A stretch of DNA of 11,870 bases from DATJSJ01 sp035504175 (lineage in GTDB: Bacteria; Pseudomonadota; Alphaproteobacteria; Acetobacterales; Acetobacteraceae): positions 1 to 11,870 of the forward strand of contig DATJSJ010000007.1 of the NCBI GenBank assembly GCA_035504175.1. Reading direction: 5' to 3'. The notes under the pieces were generated by a model. The model had not been told where the DNA came from. It was given only the letters and a program-made list of their open reading frames with translations, and ran no database searches. A program made the position numbers and the translations under genes. Shown in pieces: positions 1-4,800 of the stretch. Every line of letters starts with the position of its first letter. The stretch's first letter is position 1.

Positions 1-218
1 AGGCGATCAAGACCGCCGACCTGAACCATCCGACCGCGCAGCCGGTGCCCTATACCGGCATCCAGTACGTGGCGATCCCCGAGTTCCAGGCGCTCGGCAC
101 CACGGTCGGACAGCTCGTGGCGGCGGCGCTGACCGGGCAGATGACGGTCGACCAGGCGCTGAAGCAGGCGCAGAGCCAGGTTGCCAGCACCATGCAGCAG
201 GCTGGCTACACGCAGTAA
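1..218 (+). CDS. smoE: Polyol ABC transporter periplasmic substrate-binding protein, C-terminal end (partial)
   Basis: The open frame enters from the left edge (first full codon at base 3) and stops at TAA 216-218, leaving the last 71 residues. They read AIKTADLNHPTAQPVPYTG and end in QQAGYTQ. The helical tail with a VGQLVAAALTGQMTVDQALKQ-like segment is typical of the C-terminal lobe of family 1 (sugar/polyol) extracytoplasmic binding proteins. The protein would capture the polyol in the periplasm and deliver it to the SmoF/SmoG permeases encoded next. The assignment rests mainly on the two downstream genes, which closely resemble the Rhodobacter sphaeroides SmoF and SmoG I remember. The fragment alone would only support a generic sugar-binding protein. 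Signal peptide and binding site lie outside the window. Confidence 0.75.
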   Translation, partial: AIKTADLNHPTAQPVPYTGIQYVAIPEFQALGTTVGQLVAAALTGQMTVDQALKQAQSQVASTMQQAGYTQ

Positions 219-235
219 CGACCACATAATCCGGA

Positions 236-267
236 GGTCCGGGGGATCGGTTCGCCGCCCCCGGACC
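236..267 (+). promoter_or_regulatory. Strong intercistronic stem-loop between smoE and smoF
   Basis: A perfect 10-bp GC-rich stem pairs 236-245 (GGTCCGGGGG) with 258-267 (CCCCCGGACC). The 12-nt loop can itself form three more pairs (248-250 with 255-257) around a TTCG tetraloop. It begins 17 nt after the binding-protein stop codon. No U-tract follows (CGTCTTCGTCTC), so it is not a classical terminator. A hairpin here fits the malE-malF type of arrangement, where it protects or attenuates the message so that more binding protein than permease is made. That function is inferred. Confidence 0.6.
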
Positions 268-293
268 CGTCTTCGTCTCGGACGGGGCAGCAA

Positions 294-1229
294 ATGAACC
301 GGATCGACACGCCGATCACGAGCGCGGCTGGCAGTGCCGCCGCAACGTCGGGCAAGAAGAAGGGGCTGGGCGGCGGCGTCAACACGCTGCCACTCGTCGG
401 CCCGTCCGTCGGCCTGCTGCTGATCTGGATGATCGTGCCGCTGGCGCTGACGCTGTGGTTCTCGTTCCGCCGCTACAACCTGCTCAACCCGATGATCCAT
501 GGCTGGGCGGGGGTCAACAATTACTGGTACCTGCTGCGCGACCCGGCGCTCTACTCCGCCCTCTGGGTCACGGTCATCATGGTGCTGGCCATCCTGGTCA
601 TCACCGTCGGCCTCGGCGCGGTTCTCGGCGCCGTCTTCCTCAACGACTTTCCCGGCCAGGGCGTCGCGCGGGTGCTGATGATCTCGCCGTTCTTCGTCAT
701 GCCGACGGTGAGCGCGCTGATCTGGAAGAACCTGCTGATGAACCCGGTCAACGGGCTCTTCTCCTACATGCTGCGCAGCGTCGGCCTGCCCGCGATCGAC
801 TGGTTCGGGCAGATGCCGCTGTTCTCGGTGATTCTGATCATTTCCTGGGAATGGCTGCCGTTCGCCTTCCTGATCCTGTTCACGGCGCTGCAGTCGCTCG
901 ATGAATCGACGCTGGAGGCGGCGCGGCTCGACGGCGCCGGCCCGGTCTCGACCTTCCTGTTCATCCAGGTGCCGCATATGGGTCGGGCGATCAGCGTCGT
1001 CGTCATGATGGAGACGATCTTCCTGCTCGGCGTGTTCGCCGAGATCTACGTCACCACCGCGGGCGGCCCGGGCATCTCGACCACCAACCTCACCTTCCTG
1101 ATCTACCAGCGGGCATTGCTCGCCTTCAACGTCGGCTCGGCCTCGGCGGCGGGCGTGATCGCCATCATCCTCGCCAACATCATGGCCGCCTTCCTGGTCC
1201 GCACCATCGCCAAGAGGCTCGACGTATGA
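294..1229 (+). CDS. smoF: Polyol (sorbitol/mannitol) ABC transporter permease SmoF
   Basis: This 311-residue inner-membrane permease is one half of the transmembrane channel of a polyol importer. It has a hydrophilic, Ala/Ser/Gly/Lys-rich N-terminus of about 30 residues and about six hydrophobic spans. The cytoplasmic EAA loop begins at Glu208 (EAARLDGAG), with the Gly and downstream Pro expected for contact with the ATPase. Internal stretches such as PFFVMPTVSALIWKN, NPVNGLFSYM and FLLGVFAEIYVTT match Rhodobacter SmoF as I recall it, so I use the symbol. The N-terminus is somewhat longer than that relative. The ATG at 294 follows a weak purine stretch (GGGGCAG), so the start is reasonable but not proved. 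The gene overlaps smoG by 4 nt (ATGA), implying translational coupling. The partner ATPase is not adjacent. Confidence 0.9.
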   Translation: MNRIDTPITSAAGSAAATSGKKKGLGGGVNTLPLVGPSVGLLLIWMIVPLALTLWFSFRRYNLLNPMIHGWAGVNNYWYLLRDPALYSALWVTVIMVLAILVITVGLGAVLGAVFLNDFPGQGVARVLMISPFFVMPTVSALIWKNLLMNPVNGLFSYMLRSVGLPAIDWFGQMPLFSVILIISWEWLPFAFLILFTALQSLDESTLEAARLDGAGPVSTFLFIQVPHMGRAISVVVMMETIFLLGVFAEIYVTTAGGPGISTTNLTFLIYQRALLAFNVGSASAAGVIAIILANIMAAFLVRTIAKRLDV

Positions 1230-2053
1230 GCAAGGACAAGCTGCAAGGCTCGCACGCCGCGGCGGGCATCATCGCCTGGGTCGTCGCGATCCTGATGTTC
1301 TTCCCGCTGATCTGGATGCTGCTGGCCAGCTTCAAGACCGAGGTGCAGGCGGTGCAGACGCCGCCCGTGCTGTTCTTCGTGCCGACGCTGCAGAACTACC
1401 ACGACATCTTCCAGACCGCGAACTACCTGGCGTTCGCGTGGAACAGCGTGGCGATCTCGTTCGTCGCGACCGCGGTCACGATCGCGATCGCGGTGCCGGC
1501 CTCCTTCGCCATGGCGTTCTACCCGACGCACCGCACCCGCGGCACGCTGCTCTGGATGCTGTCGACCAAGATGCTGCCGGCGGTTGGCGTGCTGGTGCCG
1601 ATCTACCTGCTCGCCAAGGACGCCGGGCTGCTGGACACGCGCACCGCCCTGATCATCATCTACGTGCTGTCGAACCTGCCGATCGCGGTCTGGATGCTGT
1701 TCACCTTCTTCCGCGACACGCCGAAGGATATCATCGAGGCCTCGCGCATCGACGGCGCCGACGTGCGCCAGGTGATCTTCATCGTGCTGCTGCCGCTGGT
1801 CATGCCCGGCATCGCCTCGACCGCGCTGCTCAACATCATCCTGTGCTGGAACGAGGCGTTCTGGAGCCTGAACCTGTCCGGTCCGAACGCGGCGCCGCTG
1901 CCCGCCTTCATCGCCCGGTTCTCGGCGCCGCAGGGATTGTTCTGGGCCAAGCTCTCCGCCGCCTCGGTGCTGGCGATCGCCCCGATCCTGATCTTCGGCT
2001 GGATCAGCCAGCGCCAGCTGGTGCGCGGCATGACCTTCGGCGCCGTGAAGTAG
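1226..2053 (+). CDS. smoG: Polyol ABC transporter permease SmoG
   Basis: This 275-residue inner-membrane permease is the second channel subunit paired with SmoF. It starts inside the stop region of smoF (ATGA overlap at 1226). About six hydrophobic spans are visible, and the EAA loop starts at Glu171 (EASRIDGAD) followed by a Pro-containing segment. The stretches LLWMLSTKMLPAVGVL, LLDTRTALIIIYVL and the C-terminus QLVRGMTFGAVK closely resemble Rhodobacter SmoG/MtlG from memory. Length is normal for the family. In the Rhodobacter smo operon an ATPase gene (smoK) follows smoG. Here a short-chain dehydrogenase follows after 29 nt instead, so the ATPase must be upstream of the window or elsewhere. 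Polyol specificity is inferred from family resemblance and the two dehydrogenases downstream. Confidence 0.9.
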   Translation: MSKDKLQGSHAAAGIIAWVVAILMFFPLIWMLLASFKTEVQAVQTPPVLFFVPTLQNYHDIFQTANYLAFAWNSVAISFVATAVTIAIAVPASFAMAFYPTHRTRGTLLWMLSTKMLPAVGVLVPIYLLAKDAGLLDTRTALIIIYVLSNLPIAVWMLFTFFRDTPKDIIEASRIDGADVRQVIFIVLLPLVMPGIASTALLNIILCWNEAFWSLNLSGPNAAPLPAFIARFSAPQGLFWAKLSAASVLAIAPILIFGWISQRQLVRGMTFGAVK

Positions 2054-2082
2054 CCACCCCCGTTCGCGCGAGGAGATTCGCG

Positions 2083-2856
2083 ATGTACCTGGAAAAATTC
2101 GACCTCAAGGGGCGGACCGCGGTGGTGACCGGCGGCGGTCAGGGCATCGGCTTCGCCTGCGCGCAGGCGCTCGGCGAGGCCGGCGCCCGGGTCGTGGTGG
2201 CGGAAATCCGGCCGGAGCGGGTCGAGGAGGCGGTCGCCAAGCTGAAAGCGCTCGAGATCGACGCCGCCGGGGCGACGCTCGACGTGACCGATTCCAAGGC
2301 CGTCGCGGACCTTGCCGAGCGGGTGGAAAAGGATTTCGGCGGCGCCCAGGCGCTGGTCAACAACGCCGGCGTCGCGGTCAGCGACGTCCGCGCCGAGGAC
2401 ACCACCGACGAGCACTGGCGCTTTCACATGTCGATCAACGTCGACGGGCTGTTCTGGTGCTGCCGCGAGTTCGGCCGCCGCATGCTCGGCCGCGGCCAGG
2501 GCTCGATCGTCAATATCGGCTCGATGTCCGGCTTCATCGTCAACAAGCCGCAGCCGCAATCCTTCTACAACGCGTCGAAGGCGGCGGTGCATCACCTGAC
2601 CAGGTCGCTCGCCGCCGAATGGGGCCGGCGCGGCGTGCGGGTGAACGCGGTCGCCCCCACCTACATCGCCACACCGCTGACGCTGTTCGGGATGGAGAAC
2701 AAGGAGATGCTGGACGTCTGGCTGGAGATGACGCCGATGGGCCGGGTCGGCCAGCCGGAGGAGATCGCCGCGACCGTGCTGTTCCTCGCCTCCGACGCGT
2801 CCAGCCTGCTGACCGGCAGCATCGTGCTGGCCGATGGCGGCTATACCTGCTGGTAG
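2083..2856 (+). CDS. Short-chain dehydrogenase, galactitol 2-dehydrogenase-like
   Basis: This 257-residue cytosolic classical SDR probably oxidises an imported polyol to a ketose with NAD+. Start ATG 2083 has an AGGAG Shine-Dalgarno at 2071-2075 with 7-nt spacing. The Rossmann glycine motif TGGGQGIG spans residues 16-23. Glu41 after the second strand favours NAD over NADP. NNAG is at 93-96, and the catalytic set is Asn119, Ser147 (or Ser149), Tyr162 and Lys166. The region around INVDGLFW, IGSMSG and TPMGR, with the C-terminal GGYTCW, resembles the Rhodobacter sphaeroides galactitol dehydrogenase (ending GGYTVW) as I recall it. Exact substrate cannot be read from sequence; D-arabinitol or another hexitol is possible. 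It occupies the slot that holds smoK in the Rhodobacter operon and sits 13 nt before smoS. Confidence 0.85.
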   Translation: MYLEKFDLKGRTAVVTGGGQGIGFACAQALGEAGARVVVAEIRPERVEEAVAKLKALEIDAAGATLDVTDSKAVADLAERVEKDFGGAQALVNNAGVAVSDVRAEDTTDEHWRFHMSINVDGLFWCCREFGRRMLGRGQGSIVNIGSMSGFIVNKPQPQSFYNASKAAVHHLTRSLAAEWGRRGVRVNAVAPTYIATPLTLFGMENKEMLDVWLEMTPMGRVGQPEEIAATVLFLASDASSLLTGSIVLADGGYTCW

Positions 2857-2869
2857 GCGGAGCGTCATC

Positions 2870-3640
2870 ATGCGGCTCGAGGGCAAGGTCGCCGTCGTCA
2901 CCGGCGGCGCGCGCGGCATCGGCCGCGCCATCTGCGAACGCTACGCGAAGGAGGGCGCCCGCGTCGTCGTCGCCGACCTGCTGGAGGCGGAGGCGCGCGA
3001 GCTCGCCGGCACGCTCGGCGGCGGCGCGCTCGGCGTGGCACTGGACGTCACGCGCCAGGAGTCGATCGACGCCATGGTGGCGGCGGTGGTGCGCGAGGCG
3101 GGCGGCATCGACGTGCTGGTGAACAATGCCGGCCTGTTCGACATGGGCCCGCTGCTGGAGGTCACCCGCGACAGCTATCGCAAGATCTTCGCGGTCAATG
3201 TCGAGGGGCTGCTGTTCACGCTGCAGGCGGTGGCGCGGCGGATGGTCGAGCAGGGACGCGGCGGCAAGATCATCAACTTCGCCTCCCAGGCCGGGCGGCG
3301 CGGCGAGGCGCTGGTTGCCGTCTACTGCGCCTCCAAGGCGGCCGTGATCAGCATCACCCAAAGCGCCGGCCTCGCTTTGGCGCCGGAAAAGATCAACGTG
3401 AACGGCATCGCCCCGGGCGTGGTGGACACGCCGATGTGGGACGCGGTCGACGCGCTGTTCGCCAAATACGAAAGGCTGCCGGTCGGCGAGAAGAAGAAGC
3501 AGGTCGGGCGCGCCGTTCCATACGGGCGGATGGGAACGCCGGAGGACATGACCGGCATGGCGGTATTCCTGGCCAGCAGCGATGCCGACTACATCGTGGC
3601 GCAGACCTACAACGTCGATGGCGGGAACTGGATGAGCTGA
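2870..3640 (+). CDS. smoS: Sorbitol (L-iditol 2-) dehydrogenase SmoS, SDR family
   Basis: This 256-residue cytosolic SDR is predicted to oxidise D-sorbitol to D-fructose with NAD+ (and probably galactitol or L-iditol, as the Rhodobacter enzyme does). The ATG at 2870 has GGAG at 2859-2862 with 7-nt spacing; an in-frame ATG at 2834 lies inside the previous gene and is not used. Motifs are TGGARGIG (11-18), Asp36 at the end of the second strand (NAD preference), NNAG (85-88), Asn110, Ser139, Tyr152 and Lys156. The stretches INFASQAGRRGEALV and LPVGEKKKQVG, and the C-terminus AQTYNVDGGNWMS, are near-diagnostic of SmoS, and the length equals that of the Rhodobacter protein. It is the last gene of the operon in this window. 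No mannitol dehydrogenase (mtlK) follows. Confidence 0.92.
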   Translation: MRLEGKVAVVTGGARGIGRAICERYAKEGARVVVADLLEAEARELAGTLGGGALGVALDVTRQESIDAMVAAVVREAGGIDVLVNNAGLFDMGPLLEVTRDSYRKIFAVNVEGLLFTLQAVARRMVEQGRGGKIINFASQAGRRGEALVAVYCASKAAVISITQSAGLALAPEKINVNGIAPGVVDTPMWDAVDALFAKYERLPVGEKKKQVGRAVPYGRMGTPEDMTGMAVFLASSDADYIVAQTYNVDGGNWMS

Positions 3641-3920
3641 GGCCGCGCCGGGTGTAAATCGCGCGGACGGTCCTCTCTCACGTGACGATCCGACCAACTC
3701 TCCGCTCCACGCTTCCGGCACGCGGCGGACGGTTGCGCAGGGGCACCGGCGGCAGAGAGCCGTCGCGTATGCAGGCTGATTCCGGCTGGGACATGCCAGG
3801 ACCGGCGACGACGGCAGGACGATTGCAGTCATCCGTTGAGCGCCGCCCGCGGAGAACGCAACGCTTCGCGGTCTCGCCGGCCGCGTTGCGGCCGGGCTTC
3901 TCCGACGCTCAGGGGTCGGA
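3641..3920. other. Gene-poor spacer after the polyol operon
   Basis: I see no convincing gene here on either strand; open frames exist but lack family signatures and ribosome sites. A weak imperfect hairpin just after smoS pairs CCGCGC (3643-3648) with GCGCGG (3661-3666), with flanking GAGG/CCTC, but has no T-run. A perfect GC stem pairs CCGGCCGC (3877-3884) with GCGGCCGG (3888-3895) around a 3-nt loop, followed by GCTTCTCC. A 6-bp stem pairs 3901-3906 with 3915-3920. Any of these could end transcription of the smo operon, but none is a textbook terminator. Confidence 0.4.
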
Positions 3921-3922
3921 CG

Positions 3923-3955
3923 AAAATGTCGGCAGGACGGCGGGCCGTCCTGCCG
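3923..3955 (-). terminator. Rho-independent terminator of the PEP-CTERM gene
   Basis: A perfect 11-bp stem pairs 3930-3940 (CGGCAGGACGG) with 3945-3955 around a 4-nt loop. It starts 9 nt beyond the minus-strand stop codon (TGA at 3967-3965). Read on the minus strand, the stem is followed by ACATTTTCG, a T-run at 3926-3923. No T-run follows on the plus strand, so it should act mainly on the minus-strand gene. Confidence 0.8.
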
Positions 3956-3964
3956 ATGGGTCTC

Positions 3965-4591
3965 TCAGCCGCGTCGGTTGCGACGGAACGCCCGGCCGAA
4001 GCCAAGGGCCAACAAGCCGCCGCCGAGCAGGGCCAGTGTACCCGGCTCCGGGGTCGGAACCGGTGTCAAGTTCAGGGACGGCGGGCCTTCCAGCGAGAAG
4101 TAGGCCGTGCCGCCATTGGCAATGCCGTTCGAGCCGAAATTGACGGTTCCGATAAAATTATTTGTGACAGTGAATGTGGTGAACTGGCCGCTGGAGGTCT
4201 TGCCGCCGTAGCCGGTCGGGTCACTGCCACAGCTGGAGCAATACGTCTGCAGGCCGTCCCCGTCGAAGCCGAACAGGTCGGTTCCGGTGCTGGTGCCGTT
4301 GAAGGTCAGCGAATAGATGGTCGAGCCGGAATTGTTGATGATGCCGACCAGATTGTCGTCGGAGCCATCATACGGGGTGGGATGCGGAATGATCGTCGTG
4401 GCGCTGCCGTCGGAGTTCAGGAAGATCTCGACGTTGCAGTCCGTGGCCCCGACTGGCAGCGTCGAGCCCGGCAGATACGGGCAGACGCCGTTCTGCGGCG
4501 ACGGAGCCGCTTTCGAGCTGGACGGCAGCATCGTCACGCCACACAGCGCGGAACCGGCGAGAAGCAAGGCGGCGTACGTCAGCTTCTTCAT
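3965..4591 (-). CDS. PEP-CTERM sorting domain protein, secreted
   Basis: This 208-residue exported protein is predicted to be sorted by an exosortase. An N-terminal Sec signal (MKKLTYAALLLAGSALCGV) ends near Ala28/Ala29 (SSKAAPS). The C-terminus carries the tripartite sorting signal: Pro-Glu-Pro at 181-183, a hydrophobic Gly/Leu span (about 184-199) and an Arg-rich tail (RAFRRNRRG). The mature region is rich in Ser/Thr/Gly/Asn. It has a GSDDNLVGIINNSG...LFGFDGDG segment (about 76-113) that I recall from other PEP-CTERM proteins, and cysteines at 37, 52, 118 and 121 (CSSC) that could form disulfides. The start has AGGGG at 4604-4600, 8 nt away. Family knowledge ties PEP-CTERM proteins to EpsH/XrtA exosortases and exopolysaccharide; no exosortase is in this window. 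It is divergent to the TPR-sulfotransferase gene. Specific function is unknown. Confidence 0.93.
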   Translation of the reverse strand: MKKLTYAALLLAGSALCGVTMLPSSSKAAPSPQNGVCPYLPGSTLPVGATDCNVEIFLNSDGSATTIIPHPTPYDGSDDNLVGIINNSGSTIYSLTFNGTSTGTDLFGFDGDGLQTYCSSCGSDPTGYGGKTSSGQFTTFTVTNNFIGTVNFGSNGIANGGTAYFSLEGPPSLNLTPVPTPEPGTLALLGGGLLALGFGRAFRRNRRG

Positions 4592-4615
4592 GATTGTTTC
4601 CCCTGGGTATAGGCG

Positions 4616-4643
4616 GCATCAGGAGTTTCGGCACTCCTGATGC
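4616..4643. repeat. Perfect 11-bp inverted repeat in the PEP-CTERM leader
   Basis: GCATCAGGAGT (4616-4626) and ACTCCTGATGC (4633-4643) are perfect inverted arms around a 6-nt spacer. The element lies 24 nt upstream of the PEP-CTERM start and directly downstream of its -12 element, so the predicted start of transcription (about 4639) falls inside the promoter-proximal arm. It could be an operator, or a 5'-terminal mRNA hairpin (the transcribed part keeps 7 bp). On the plus strand it is followed by AGTTTTGG and could also look like a terminator for antisense transcription. Confidence 0.75.
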
Positions 4644-4648
4644 AGTTT

Positions 4649-4663
4649 TGGCAATTCGCGTGC
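4649..4663 (+). promoter_or_regulatory. Possible divergent sigma-54-like core toward the TPR-sulfotransferase gene
   Basis: The sigma-54 site is partly palindromic (TGGCA-N7-TGCCA, 4649-4665). On the plus strand 4649-4663 reads TGGCAATTCGCGTGC and keeps GG (4650-4651) and GC (4662-4663) at the required 12-bp offset, with mismatches at the C and G after TGGCA and one T of TTGC. A start near 4675 would give a leader of about 126 nt before the TPR gene. This may be a by-product of the minus-strand site, so confidence is low. Confidence 0.35.
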
Positions 4664-4665
4664 CA
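4651..4665 (-). promoter_or_regulatory. Sigma-54 (-24/-12) promoter for the PEP-CTERM gene
   Basis: Read on the minus strand, 4665 to 4651 is TGGCACGCGAATTGC. This matches the RpoN core TGGCACG-N4-TTGC at every defined base, with the invariant GG (4664, 4663) and GC (4652, 4651) correctly spaced. The predicted transcription start is near 4639, giving a leader of about 48 nt. PEP-CTERM genes in several exosortase systems are described as RpoN-dependent together with a PrsK/PrsR-type two-component pair. I cannot confidently pick an upstream activator site. Confidence 0.8.
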
Positions 4666-4800
4666 CAAGAGAATACCGATGCCAGACAAAGCCTTACGGC
4701 CCATGTTCGCTCCAAAACCACATCGACGTGTAAGAGCCGCCGACGCAACGATTGTATGTATCGGCCGGTCGGAACCATCCCGGCTCGATGCCCGGTTGCG

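Noticed and set aside
3682..4143. Plus-strand open frame (153 codons) in the spacer and across the PEP-CTERM gene
   Set aside because: It overlaps the 3' half of the PEP-CTERM gene on the other strand, crosses its terminator and has no domain-like composition.
4541..4591. Lipoprotein reading of the PEP-CTERM signal peptide (Cys17)
   Set aside because: The residues before Cys17 are Ser-Ala-Leu. The -1 position is not Gly/Ala/Ser, and a normal Sec cleavage region (SSKAAPS) follows.
4693..4734. CTTAC (4693-4697) and GTAAG (4730-4734) as an upstream activator site for the sigma-54 promoter
   Set aside because: Only five bases per arm with a 32-bp spacing; such pairs are expected by chance. I could not identify a credible activator site.
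4594..4800. N-terminal extension of the TPR-sulfotransferase back to 4594
   Set aside because: The frame is open, but it crosses the inverted repeat and sigma-54 site of the divergent gene, encodes basic low-complexity residues and has no ribosome site. ATG 4801 is preferred.
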